Program-made: the position numbers and the translations under genes
The notes under the pieces: generated by a model
Databases searched by the model: none
Told to the model about the DNA's origin: nothing
Seen by the model: only the letters and a program-made list of their open reading frames with translations
Part shown: piece by piece, positions 41,014 through 48,779 of the stretch
How the letters are laid out: every line of letters begins with the position of its first letter
Numbering within the stretch: position 1 is the first letter of the stretch
Assembly (NCBI GenBank): GCA_947175015.1
Contig: CAMWLE010000002.1
Span: 1-64,000 of the forward strand
DNA length: 64,000 nt
Direction of reading: 5' to 3'
Source of the DNA: an uncultured bacterium
GTDB lineage: Bacteria; Bacillota; Clostridia; Lachnospirales; Lachnospiraceae

Positions 41014-41042
41014 TTGAAGAAAGACAGTATATGTGGTAGAAT
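41014..41042 (+). promoter_or_regulatory. Promoter of the GT2-GtrA gene
   Basis: TTGAAG and TAGAAT are 17 bases apart and TGG precedes the -10. It lies about 65 bases before the start codon at 41108. Confidence 0.6.
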
Positions 41043-41107
41043 GGCTGACGGGTGGTATAAGACAACATCTCATGCCGCTGATTTCAGAAAAGAGAGAGGT
41101 AATGGGA

Positions 41108-42151
41108 ATGAATGCCTTGGAAACGGTTATTATTATCCCAGCATATCAGCCGGAAAATAAGATGATTCGTTTGATACAGGAGCTGCAGAAGACGGGATTT
41201 GAACGGATTTTGGTGGTGGATGATGGCAGCGGGCCGGAATATGCTGAGATTTTCCATGAGGCGGAAGCACTTGGATGTATGGTGGTACAGTATGAGATAA
41301 ATCAGGGAAAGGGTGCGGCAATTAAGACGGCGTTAGGTGAGGCCGCTGCAAAGTGGGGGAAGGAGCAGGGGTATATTACGGCGGATGCCGATGGACAGCA
41401 TTTGCCGAAAGATATTTTGAAAGTGGCTCAGGCACTTGTGCAGAAGCCGGATACTTTGATTATGGGAGTGAGGGATTTTGGCGGTGAGGATGTGCCGACC
41501 CGCAGCAGATTTGGAAACCGAATCACCAGTGTATTCTTCCGCCTGATCAGTGGGGTTGCCTGTCCGGATACACAGACCGGACTTCGAGGAATTCCCGCAC
41601 CGCTTTTGGAGCTGGCGCTTTCAGAAGAGGGGGAGCGGTATGAATATGAGATGAACTTCCTGATGGATGCAGTACGCAAGGCACCAATGGATATGGTGCC
41701 CATTGAGACAGTGTATGAAGAGAAGAACCGGACATCTCATTTTCGGCCTGTGGCGGATTCTATCCGGGTCTATGGAAGATTTGTACGGTTTTTGCTGGCA
41801 TCTCTGGCGGGGGCAGTGGTGGATTGTCTGCTGTTTGCACTGTTTACTTTGTTTTTGATGTTTGCGCAGACAGAGAAAATTTTCCTTGCCACAGCCATGG
41901 CCAGGGTGGGGTCAGGTATCGTTAATTTTCTGCTGAATCGACGTTTTAGTTTCCGAAGTCGTATGCCGGTGGGAGGGGAGATATTCCGGTATATGATACT
42001 GTTTCTGGGACAGATGTTGGTCAGTGCGGGACTGGTTTCGCTGTTGGCATACCTGCTGCCCATGCTTTTGGCGAAAGTGATTGTGGATACGATACTGTTT
42101 TTTCTTAGTTTCAGGATACAGAAAAACTGGGTTTTTGCGGCGGACAAATGA
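41108..42151 (+). CDS. GT2 polyprenyl-phosphate sugar synthase fused to GtrA-like domain
   Basis: A 347-residue fusion. The N-terminal 225 residues are a DPM1-like GT2: VIIIPAYQPENKMIRLIQEL, RILVVDDGSGPEY, GKGAAIKTALGEA, TADADGQHLPKDI and SGVACPDTQTGLRGIP. They would load a sugar onto polyprenyl phosphate. The C-terminal 120 residues hold four membrane segments of the GtrA type (FVRFLLASLAGAVVDCLLFALFTLFL, FLLNRRFSFRS), thought to help flip such lipid-linked sugars. Of the two ATGs after GAGAGG I take the second, eight bases away. A 15-base perfect hairpin lies 90 bases after the stop. Confidence 0.9.
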   Translation: MNALETVIIIPAYQPENKMIRLIQELQKTGFERILVVDDGSGPEYAEIFHEAEALGCMVVQYEINQGKGAAIKTALGEAAAKWGKEQGYITADADGQHLPKDILKVAQALVQKPDTLIMGVRDFGGEDVPTRSRFGNRITSVFFRLISGVACPDTQTGLRGIPAPLLELALSEEGERYEYEMNFLMDAVRKAPMDMVPIETVYEEKNRTSHFRPVADSIRVYGRFVRFLLASLAGAVVDCLLFALFTLFLMFAQTEKIFLATAMARVGSGIVNFLLNRRFSFRSRMPVGGEIFRYMILFLGQMLVSAGLVSLLAYLLPMLLAKVIVDTILFFLSFRIQKNWVFAADK

Positions 42152-42242
42152 AGAAAAGCTAATATTTCTTATGACATGTCTGTGGATTTCTTTCGGAATT
42201 TTTTAGATTTTTCTGGGGGCATATTAAGAAAGGGATGCTATA

Positions 42243-42276
42243 CTAAAGCGTGTTTGAGAGGTCAAACACGCTTTAG
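42243..42276. terminator. Perfect hairpin terminator
   Basis: CTAAAGCGTGTTTGA and TCAAACACGCTTTAG are exactly complementary (15 bases) around GAGG, with ATTTATAG following. It separates the GT2-GtrA gene from the glycolipid transferase gene. Confidence 0.75.
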
Positions 42277-42314
42277 ATTTATAGTTATAACATGTATGGG
42301 AAGGTGAATGTGCA

Positions 42315-44054
42315 ATGAATATCTTGATATTGACTGGAAAATTTGGTATGGGTCATTGGAGTGCCTCTCAGTCACTTCGGCAACAACTGCTGCACAGTTT
42401 CCCTGATGCAAGGGTGGAGGTGGAGGATTTTCTTACTTATGCAATGCCAAATCTCGCCGAAACTATGTATAAAGGATTCAATATGGTGGTGACTTATGGA
42501 AGCCATCTGTTTAATGCATATTATAAAATGACTGCTATGGGGCATCCTGATGCCAGGCCGCCCTTTGAAGGGTTACTTTTGGATAAGTTGGCGGAGTTGC
42601 TGCATCAATATCAACCGGATGCGGTAATCGCAACGCATCCTTTGTGTGCCCAGTTGGTGTCGCGATTGAAGGAACAAGCGCGGGGGAAGGGAGCGTATGG
42701 TCTGGATCTGCCTTTGATTACTTGTGTTACGGATGTGAGTTCGCATCCGGAATGGATCAATCAGAACACGGATTGCTATTTGGTTGCCAGCAGAGAAGTT
42801 CGTCAGGAATTGGTGAAGAAGGGAGTGGAACCTTCGCTGATATGTGTCACCGGGATTCCGGTAAGGGAAGAGTTTCGTCATTTAGAACGCTGTGGAATGC
42901 AGGATGAAGAAGCAGAAGAAAATGGGGGTTCTGCCGCGAACAATGCAGAACCGGAGAGCATAAAGCAGAGAATGGCTTCTGCCGTGAATCCTGTCAGCTC
43001 GGAAAGTGCAAAGTCAGGGGAGGATTTTGTAAAGTGTAATGTCGGAACGGAAAATACAAAGGTAAAAGAACCTTCTATCCATGATTGTTATAGAATGGAT
43101 AGTATAAAAACAAAGGAAGAAAAAAGTGATGCTTCCTTGAGCCGTCATGGAGTAGAAAATGGAAAGGCAGCCAGGAATGTTTCTTCAGCTCATTATGGAA
43201 TGAAGAGTGAGGGGGCAAGTGAAAGTCTCTCCTGGGCGTCTTGTGACAGGAAAGGCGCAGTGGCAAATAAATATGTGCTTTCGGACAGTTGTGGAAAAAT
43301 CAGTACACAAGTGAAGTGCCTGTCTCTATTTCCAACCATAGCGGCAGCGGTACAAGGACAGAACACAATCGTTCCCAAAGATAATAGAAGAGGGAAAAAG
43401 CGGGAAGTACTGATTATGGGAGGCGGCTTGGGGCTTTTGCCTAAGTCGGACGATTTCTATGATTCTCTTAACAGTTTGCCTGATACCCACATTACGATCA
43501 TTACGGGACATAACATGAAATTGCGCAGACGTCTTGAGGGACGGAAGTGCCTTGAGGGGGACATAGACCAAGATAGGCACAAAGACCAGGAAGAAGACAC
43601 AGACCAAGGTAGATGCAAAGACCAAGATAGGCGCAAACGCCAAGATAGGCGTAAACGCCAAAGTAGGCGCAAACGCCAAAATAGGCGTTGGGAAAATATT
43701 GAGGTGGTGGGTTATACCAACAAAGTGTGGGAATATATGTCACGAGCAGATTTGATTGTGACAAAGCCAGGGGGAATTACATTGTTTGAAACTATTTTTG
43801 CACAGGTTCCCATCTTGACATGGCCGCCTACATTACAGCAGGAAAAGGGCAATGCTTGTTGGCTTATGGAGGAAGGCATTGGCTGGGTAGCGGAAAATAA
43901 GAATTGTGTGGAAGAGATTCGGGAGATTCTCATGGATGATGAGCGGTTGTCCAGGGCACGATATCGGATGGGACAGTTGAAGGAGCAAATGAAGGCGGAG
44001 AGCTTAAACGGATTGATGGAAGTCATTGCTAAGAGTCAGGGGGCAGCCGTTTGA
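42315..44054 (+). CDS. MGDG synthase / UgtP-like glycosyltransferase with two low-complexity inserts
   Basis: The N terminus MNILILTGKFGMGHWSASQSLRQQL and ITCVTDVSSHPEWINQNTDCYLVAS are the acceptor half of monogalactosyl- or processive diacylglycerol glucosyltransferases. The C terminus VLIMGGGLGLLPKSDDFYDSL and IVTKPGGITLFETIFAQVPILTWPPTLQQEKGNA is the nucleotide-sugar half. Relatives are roughly 370-400 residues long; this one has 579. A hydrophilic insert of about 160 residues lies between the halves (about 196-355). A second insert made of seven in-frame 18-bp repeats (KDQDRRKRQDRRKR type) lies about residues 415-460, inside the sugar-binding domain. No frameshift or stop occurs. It would glycosylate diacylglycerol or a related lipid at the inner membrane face. 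The flippase-like gene follows after 175 bases. Confidence 0.85.
   Translation: MNILILTGKFGMGHWSASQSLRQQLLHSFPDARVEVEDFLTYAMPNLAETMYKGFNMVVTYGSHLFNAYYKMTAMGHPDARPPFEGLLLDKLAELLHQYQPDAVIATHPLCAQLVSRLKEQARGKGAYGLDLPLITCVTDVSSHPEWINQNTDCYLVASREVRQELVKKGVEPSLICVTGIPVREEFRHLERCGMQDEEAEENGGSAANNAEPESIKQRMASAVNPVSSESAKSGEDFVKCNVGTENTKVKEPSIHDCYRMDSIKTKEEKSDASLSRHGVENGKAARNVSSAHYGMKSEGASESLSWASCDRKGAVANKYVLSDSCGKISTQVKCLSLFPTIAAAVQGQNTIVPKDNRRGKKREVLIMGGGLGLLPKSDDFYDSLNSLPDTHITIITGHNMKLRRRLEGRKCLEGDIDQDRHKDQEEDTDQGRCKDQDRRKRQDRRKRQSRRKRQNRRWENIEVVGYTNKVWEYMSRADLIVTKPGGITLFETIFAQVPILTWPPTLQQEKGNACWLMEEGIGWVAENKNCVEEIREILMDDERLSRARYRMGQLKEQMKAESLNGLMEVIAKSQGAAV
43566..43691 (+). repeat. Seven 18-bp in-frame tandem repeats
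   Basis: Units of the type GACCAAGATAGGCACAAA (first) and CGCCAAGATAGGCGTAAA (fifth) follow each other without gaps from 43566. They encode six-residue variants DQDRHK, DQEEDT, DQGRCK, DQDRRK, RQDRRK, RQSRRK and RQNRRW. The last four units are nearly identical, suggesting recent expansion. Confidence 0.9.
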
Positions 44055-44205
44055 AAGAGATCATTTTGGAATTCGGAACGAGTGTCTGCCATGGTGACAA
44101 GGAAGCAACAGTGAGAGGTTATTTTTAGATTTGGAATGAGTGCCCGCAAGAGTGGACAGAGCAGCAGTTGAAAAGAGATCGTTTTGAATTTGAAATGGAA
44201 ATCCG
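44043..44205 (+). repeat. Three degenerate copies of a ~58-bp unit
   Basis: GCAGCCGTTTGAAAGAGATC at 44043, GCAACAGTGAGAGGTTATTT near 44105 and GCAGTTGAAAAGAGATCGTT near 44165 open three related stretches. Each continues with a (G)AATT(T/C)GGAA-like core. The first copy contains the stop codon of the glycolipid transferase gene; the rest is intergenic. Confidence 0.5.
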
Positions 44206-44229
44206 CCGGCGGCGGGGGGAGGTAGCAGT

Positions 44230-45348
44230 ATGATGCAGGGAAAGAAAAACTGGTTGGGATTGTTGTTGATGGCGGTGCTTATGGGGGTGACGGGCACAGT
44301 ATTGCTCAAGGGTCAGCCAGTCAGCCTGTTGGTGGCCAGTATGAAACATCTGAAGCCGCAGTTTCTATTGTTGGGACTTTTGATGATGTTGGGATTTGTG
44401 GGGTGTGAGGCATTGTGCAGTTATCAAATCCTGGGCAGATTAGGACATAAGGTTCCCTATCGTCATTGTCTGGGATATTCCTTTGTGGGATTCTATGTGA
44501 GTTCTATTACACCTTCTGCTACGGGAGGGCAGCCGGCACAGATATACTATATGAGTAAAGATCAGATTCCGGCAGCCCACGGAGCGTTGAACATGATGCT
44601 GATTGCCTCTTGTTATCAGGTTGCTACCTTGCTGTGGGGAGGGGGAATCTGGTTTGGTGTTCCGGCTGTCCGTGACCGGATGGACGGCGGACTGGGACTT
44701 TTACTGCTCTACGGAGCCGGTATGATGGTTCTGCTCACGGTGGGCATGGTGATGGTAATGTTTTTGCCGGGCCCCACACGGCGTATTTGCGAAGGCGTGT
44801 TGTCCGTGCTTACCAGAACTCGCATTCTTCGCAATCCGGAATCTGCTCATGAGAAGCTGGAGCATCAGTTGTCCGAGTATGCCAGGGGCGCAGACTGTGT
44901 GAAACATAATCCCGGCCTGGTGCTGCGTGTGCTGGTGCTGTGTCTGATTCAGCTTGGGCTGGCTTTTTCCGTACCCTGGGCGGTGTATCTTGCATTCGGG
45001 TTAAATGGGAGTAGTTGGCTTCAGGTTGCGGGTGTGCAGGCACTGTTGACATTGGCAGTGTGCAATCTGCCTCTGCCGGGTGCGGTGGGCGCTGCTGAGG
45101 GAGGCTTTGTGTCCGCATTTGTATCTATATTCGGTGAAAGTATGGTAACACCGGCAATGCTGATTTCCAGAGGAATCAGTTTCTATATGTTTCTGCTGGT
45201 GAGCTTTGTGGTGGCGATAGCTGTGCATCTGCGTACCAGCCGTGAGGCCAGGGAACGTGCGCTGGAGGAAATGATGGCAAACCAGACAGGCACGAGAGTG
45301 AAGGCAGTGCGTAAATACTTAAGTGCCAGAGCAGAAGGGGAAATATAG
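44230..45348 (+). CDS. Flippase-like / lysylphosphatidylglycerol-synthase-type membrane protein
   Basis: A 372-residue protein with about eight hydrophobic segments. Signatures are SYQILGRLGHKVPYRHCLGYSFVGFYVSSITPSATGGQPAQIYYM and NLPLPGAVGAAEGGFVSAF. They belong to the UPF0104/AglD/MprF-N-terminal family of integral membrane proteins thought to flip lipids or lipid-linked sugars. It lacks the C-terminal acyltransferase-like domain of MprF. GGGGGGAGG lies seven bases before the ATG. Its place after the glycolipid transferase suggests translocation of that glycolipid or of the polyprenyl sugar from the GT2-GtrA protein. Confidence 0.87.
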   Translation: MMQGKKNWLGLLLMAVLMGVTGTVLLKGQPVSLLVASMKHLKPQFLLLGLLMMLGFVGCEALCSYQILGRLGHKVPYRHCLGYSFVGFYVSSITPSATGGQPAQIYYMSKDQIPAAHGALNMMLIASCYQVATLLWGGGIWFGVPAVRDRMDGGLGLLLLYGAGMMVLLTVGMVMVMFLPGPTRRICEGVLSVLTRTRILRNPESAHEKLEHQLSEYARGADCVKHNPGLVLRVLVLCLIQLGLAFSVPWAVYLAFGLNGSSWLQVAGVQALLTLAVCNLPLPGAVGAAEGGFVSAFVSIFGESMVTPAMLISRGISFYMFLLVSFVVAIAVHLRTSREARERALEEMMANQTGTRVKAVRKYLSARAEGEI

Positions 45349-45356
45349 TCTGGTGT

Positions 45357-46187
45357 CTAGGTTCTTGCATTCATGAGATTACTGGAGGAATATCTTCTCA
45401 GGCCCCGGTAGAAGGTAAATATCGCCGCTGTCAGAAGTAAGAACATAAAGCCTAGTACAATAAACAGTTGACCCACATCAAAATTTACCATAAGATGTAC
45501 CGGCAGGTAAATGGACATGCCTGTGGGAATAATCAGGTAGAGGAGAAATTTTACCGCGCCTTTAAAGATACCATCCGGATAGGTGGAAAAGTTTACCATG
45601 CTGCTCACCAGGTTGTTCCCAACCATGTCTGCCCGCACGAACCAGAAGGAAAAACTTCCCATAAGCAGGGCATAGGCTGTCAAAATAGTTGCTCCGGTTA
45701 CTGTAAATAGCAGGAATAATAGAAGGTTCCGGAAGCTGAAGCAGAAAATACACAGGATGCACAGCCCATATAAAAGGTCTCCAATGGAGGAAGTGCTGGT
45801 GGCCGAAGTCATGACACCCAACAGAACATTTTTCGGCTGCACCAGATAAGAATCCAGTTTGCCGTTTATAATCAGTTCGGAGAGGGAAAATACCCGGGCG
45901 AACAGAAGATGGGCCAGACCATAGCTGCTGGCAGACAGGGCCCACTGCAGCATAACCTCGCGCAAGGTATAACCGCCGATGTCTTCTTTCAGACGAAATA
46001 AAATAATCCATTGTATCAGGAAAGCGGCATTGTTGAGCATCATAAAGATGATATTGGTAAGGAATGTGACTCTGTTGAGCATCCCACGCATAATATTGTA
46101 TTTGACGGAGAGCATACATACCTGTAGTTGGTTTTTAACCGTTGTTATCGTATTAATTCTTTTTGACATATTAATTTTCGTTATCAT
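45357..46187 (-). CDS. ABC-2 type permease, DUF990 family (second subunit)
   Basis: A 276-residue protein with six hydrophobic segments, of the ABC-2 family 6 type (PF06182/DUF990). Typical blocks are RVTFLTNIIFMMLNNAAFLIQWIILF, LSELIINGKLDSYLVQPKNVLLGVMTSATS and FSTYPDGIFKGAVKFLLYLIIPTGMSIYLPVHLMV. It forms the transmembrane half of an exporter with the other permease. Its GGAGG lies in the last codons of the preceding permease gene, one base before the ATG, giving tight coupling. It ends close to, and convergent with, the flippase-like gene. Confidence 0.9.
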   Translation of the reverse strand: MITKINMSKRINTITTVKNQLQVCMLSVKYNIMRGMLNRVTFLTNIIFMMLNNAAFLIQWIILFRLKEDIGGYTLREVMLQWALSASSYGLAHLLFARVFSLSELIINGKLDSYLVQPKNVLLGVMTSATSTSSIGDLLYGLCILCIFCFSFRNLLLFLLFTVTGATILTAYALLMGSFSFWFVRADMVGNNLVSSMVNFSTYPDGIFKGAVKFLLYLIIPTGMSIYLPVHLMVNFDVGQLFIVLGFMFLLLTAAIFTFYRGLRRYSSSNLMNART

Positions 46188-46188
46188 G

Positions 46189-46980
46189 TTAACCTCCGTT
46201 GACGTATAATTTTTTTACTCCCTTTCCATAGAGAAAGAACATGAGGAGGATACCTAATCCCAAATATAGAACTTGTGCCAGAAGAATTTCCAGATATTTA
46301 TCCATCTGAAAATCTACCAGCAGTTTTGCCGGACCATAGCAAACTGTGTAGATAGGTGTCAGCTTTAGAAGCGGTTGTAATGTTTCGGGAAATATTTCCA
46401 CAGGGAATATGGTTCCAATCACCAGTATCAGTTTGTCATAGATCCATTGGAAGGGATTGGAGTCTTCAATCCAGAAGGAAATCAGGCTGATGCACAGTTT
46501 GAAGACTCCCTGGATGGTGATGCCAAGGATGACACTGGGAATTGCCGCAAGCAATGTGATGATATGAAAATCCGGCAGACGGCCAACCATGATTACACCA
46601 ACCGCTGCGGCGAATACGGCATAAATGGGCAGCCGTATACTCCATTCACCAGTATATTTTGTCAGTATATACAGGGTATAGTGATAAGGTTTATTCATCA
46701 GATAGGCGATATTACCGCCTTTGATATCCGCGGTAACCTGATTGGTTACGGTGGCTGTCCTGGTGCCGAACCAGATGGTTTCGGTTATCATCACATACCA
46801 TATCATCTGCTGTCTGGAATATCCGGCGATCAGATCGGCGGGATTGCTGTACATATAATTCCAAAGCTGCATTAAAATAAATACAATCATAAAATAAGTG
46901 ATAAATCCCATGATGACGTTCATGGCATATTGTAGATTTTCCATAAGTATGGAGCGGTAAATAACCGCATATTTTCTCAT
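46189..46980 (-). CDS. ABC-2 type permease, DUF990 family (first subunit)
   Basis: A 263-residue protein with six hydrophobic segments and blocks LQYAMNVIMGFITYFMIVFILMQLWNYMY, VTADIKGGNIAYLMNKPYHYTLYILTKYTGEW and FPVEIFPETLQPLLKLTPIYTVCYGPAKLLVDF, again of the DUF990 type. GGAGGAAAAATAA precedes the ATG. It lies 260 bases after the ATPase gene, and that gap is filled by two and a quarter copies of a 105-bp repeat. The substrate is unknown; related exporters are linked to antibiotics or envelope lipids. Confidence 0.9.
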   Translation of the reverse strand: MRKYAVIYRSILMENLQYAMNVIMGFITYFMIVFILMQLWNYMYSNPADLIAGYSRQQMIWYVMITETIWFGTRTATVTNQVTADIKGGNIAYLMNKPYHYTLYILTKYTGEWSIRLPIYAVFAAAVGVIMVGRLPDFHIITLLAAIPSVILGITIQGVFKLCISLISFWIEDSNPFQWIYDKLILVIGTIFPVEIFPETLQPLLKLTPIYTVCYGPAKLLVDFQMDKYLEILLAQVLYLGLGILLMFFLYGKGVKKLYVNGG

Positions 46981-46997
46981 TTATTTTTCCTCCTATT

Positions 46998-47233
46998 CCA
47001 GTGCCGTCCCTACGCTCCAACGCCCTTACATGGAAGAAATTTGCATCTGCAAAGTGCGCATCTGAAAATTTCTTCCGGGCGTTTCCGCTGCGGGACTGAT
47101 TCCCAGTGCCGTCCCTACGCTCCAACGCCCTTACATGGAAGAAATTTGCATCTGCAAAGTGCGCATCTGAAAATTTCTTCCGGGCGTTTCCGCTGCGGGA
47201 CTGATTCCCAGTGCCGTCCCTACGCTCCAACGC
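46998..47233. repeat. 105-bp tandem repeat inside the ABC operon
   Basis: Two full copies (from 46998 and 47103) and a 26-base partial third (from 47208) are identical as far as I can read. Each unit contains GAAGAAATTT and AAATTTCTTC as perfect 10-base arms around 23 bases, hence a hairpin. 105 is a multiple of three, so both strands carry a 35-residue repeating ORF (for example RRDGTGNQSRSGNARKKF on the minus strand). The array exactly fills the space between the ATPase and first permease genes. Confidence 0.92.
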
Positions 47234-47239
47234 TCCATT

Positions 47240-48220
47240 TCATACTTTTTCTGAACTGTAGATTTCCATAATAATGTTTTCCAGTGGGACATTTGAAATA
47301 TTAATATCTTCCACATGTTCTGTGTCAATATTGTGGAGTGCGTCATTGATTTTTATTACCGTTGTGTCCACTTCCAATTTTATGTGGCTGCCCTTTTGTT
47401 TTAATAGGGTAATTCCGTTTACCTGGGGCAATGCTGTTTCCTCCTGCAGCTTTACTTCCAGGATTTTCTTGTTCAAATAATGGTATTTCAAATGTTCCAT
47501 AGAGTCATCCAACACAATCTGGCCGGAATTTACAATGATAATACGTTTGCAGAGCTTTTCAATATCACCAATGTCATGGCTGGTTAAAAATATGGTAGTG
47601 TGCAGTTCCCGATTCATCTGTTTAATCAGGGAGCGGATATTTTCCTTTACCACCGGGTCCAGCCCTATGGTGGGTTCGTCGAGGAACAGTACTTTAGGCC
47701 TGTGGATCAGTGACGCCACAATCTCACAGCGAATCCTTTGTCCAAGAGAAAGATTCCGCACAGGAGTATTCAGAAAGGAACCCAAATCAAAGGTGTCCGA
47801 GAGCATTCCGATACGTGATTCAATTTCATTCGCCCCAATATCATAAATAGCACCAAAGAAGCGGAAATTGTCATAAGGGGTCAAATGGGTCCACAGTTGT
47901 TCCTTCTGACCAAATACGGTTCCGATCTGATAGGATAGAGCTCTGCGCTGTTTCGTGGGATCAATGCCAAGCACTTCCACTTTTCCGCCATCGGGATAAA
48001 GGATTCCTGTGAGCATTTTGATCGTTGTGCTCTTTCCAGCTCCGTTCGGGCCGATAAAAGCAAGCATTTCCCCTTCTTGAACAGAAAATGAGACATTGTT
48101 GACCGCATTGATTTCTTCGGTCTGTGGGTGGAAAATTGCCTTAAGGCTTCCTCTCATGCCCTTTTCCTTCTGTTTTACACGGAAAGTTTTTGATAAATGC
48201 TCTGCTTCGATGACGTTCAT
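47240..48220 (-). CDS. ABC transporter ATP-binding protein
   Basis: A 326-residue ATPase of the ABC-2/DrrA-like group. It has Walker A GPNGAGKSTTIKMLTGIL, a Q-loop in TVFGQKEQLW, the signature NLSLGQRIRCEIVASL (LSLGQ rather than LSGGQ), Walker B KVLFLDEPTIGLDP and the H-loop in LTSHDIGDIEKLC. The C-terminal 90 residues form the extra domain typical of this group. It energises export with the two DUF990 permeases downstream. GGAGGACACAACC precedes the ATG. The long structured leader upstream, with a short ORF and a terminator, suggests attenuation control. Confidence 0.93.
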   Translation of the reverse strand: MNVIEAEHLSKTFRVKQKEKGMRGSLKAIFHPQTEEINAVNNVSFSVQEGEMLAFIGPNGAGKSTTIKMLTGILYPDGGKVEVLGIDPTKQRRALSYQIGTVFGQKEQLWTHLTPYDNFRFFGAIYDIGANEIESRIGMLSDTFDLGSFLNTPVRNLSLGQRIRCEIVASLIHRPKVLFLDEPTIGLDPVVKENIRSLIKQMNRELHTTIFLTSHDIGDIEKLCKRIIIVNSGQIVLDDSMEHLKYHYLNKKILEVKLQEETALPQVNGITLLKQKGSHIKLEVDTTVIKINDALHNIDTEHVEDINISNVPLENIIMEIYSSEKV

Positions 48221-48391
48221 GGTTGTGTCCTCCTGTTCTATAGCCGTTTACGGCACTTTGTTCTGCAATATGTCCCCAGGTGCTATATTGCATGGGGCAT
48301 CTGCGTTTTCAGTTTCTTACGAGCGATAGCTGTCATGGTCATTGTGACAAACTTCATCGCTTGTGAGTATAGGAAGATTTGAATTCAGAAT
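48221..48391 (-). promoter_or_regulatory. Structured leader between attenuator and ABC ATPase gene
   Basis: No ORF was recognised. The space holds a hairpin GCCGTTTACGGC and an interleaved pair of complementary segments: GCAATAT/ATATTGC at 48265-48291 and CCCC/GGGG at 48274-48297, which could form a pseudoknot. An imperfect inverted repeat ACGAGCGAT/ATCGCTTGT lies at 48319-48364. The last shares ATCGCTTGTGAGT with the element at 7411-7498. TTGTCA/TATCGC, 16 bases apart, is a weak secondary promoter candidate on this strand. Confidence 0.4.
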
Positions 48392-48443
48392 AAAAAAAGA
48401 ACCGCCTTGTCATATACACTTTGTGTATATACCCAGCGGTTCT
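48392..48443 (-). terminator. Strong intrinsic terminator upstream of the ABC operon
   Basis: On the minus strand AGAACCGC pairs with GCGGTTCT, and an inner ATATACAC/GTGTATAT pair surrounds AAA. A run of seven T residues follows immediately. It lies downstream of a 25-codon ORF and 170 bases before the ATPase gene, so it reads as an attenuator. It could also simply end the thrS transcript. Confidence 0.85.
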
Positions 48444-48460
48444 CATTTTATCCTGATCGC

Positions 48461-48499
48461 CGCATAGCCAAAAAAGACTTTTCTTCTTACGGCCATGCG
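48461..48499 (-). promoter_or_regulatory. Hairpin between leader ORF and terminator
   Basis: On the minus strand CGCATGGCC and GGCTATGCG form a nine-base stem with one mismatch. The adjoining GCGG just after its right arm could instead pair with CCGC of the terminator's left arm, which would give mutually exclusive structures as in attenuators. Confidence 0.5.
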
Positions 48500-48521
48500 C
48501 TGTTCTGATTCTTGTCGGAAT

Positions 48522-48599
48522 TCAGGTTATGACCATAATGTGAAAAATCTGCTGCAATGAAATGGACGGGATAAATTGTTCAAAATTCAGGTTAAACAT
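48522..48599 (-). CDS. 25-residue leader peptide (putative) of the ABC exporter
   Basis: The ORF track lists a 78-codon frame here, but its upstream part overlaps a promoter. The credible product starts at the ATG at 48599, eight bases after AGGAG, and begins MFNLNFEQFIPSISLQQIF. It is hydrophobic with no charge cluster. It sits 65 bases after a candidate promoter and is followed by two hairpins, the second a terminator with a T-run. That order is the order of ribosome-controlled attenuators in front of drug-resistance genes, such as the leader of the Bacillus BmrCD exporter. Function is inferred from layout only. Confidence 0.5.
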   Translation of the reverse strand: MFNLNFEQFIPSISLQQIFHIMVIT

Positions 48600-48663
48600 A
48601 TCATATTCTCCTGTTTCAGTACCATATCTGATTACTGGCACTTTTTTTCTAAAAATTTTAGAT

Positions 48664-48692
48664 AGCATATCATAAAATTTTATACAATGCAA
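48664..48692 (-). promoter_or_regulatory. Promoter of the ABC-exporter leader
   Basis: On the minus strand TTGCAT and TATGCT are 17 bases apart, with a TGA before the -10 hexamer. The site lies 90 bases downstream of the thrS stop and 65 before the leader ORF. Confidence 0.55.
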
Positions 48693-48779
48693 GCTTTTTT
48701 TAGATTTTATTTCTTGAGCTCTACAAGCTGCATGACAAAAAACGGATTCGTAATTCACCGCAATGCAGTGATATATTTT

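Noticed and set aside
46712-47230. 172-codon minus-strand ORF built on the 105-bp repeat
   Set aside because: It runs out of frame into the first permease gene and its start lies within the repeat array. It is better explained by the period being a multiple of three.
46998-47233. CRISPR array
   Set aside because: The repeat units are 105 bp, directly adjacent, with no unique spacers and no cas gene nearby.
48522-48758. 78-codon ORF after thrS as a full-length protein
   Set aside because: Its upstream half covers a promoter-like TTGCAT/TATGCT pair and lacks a ribosome binding site; only the last 25 codons have one.
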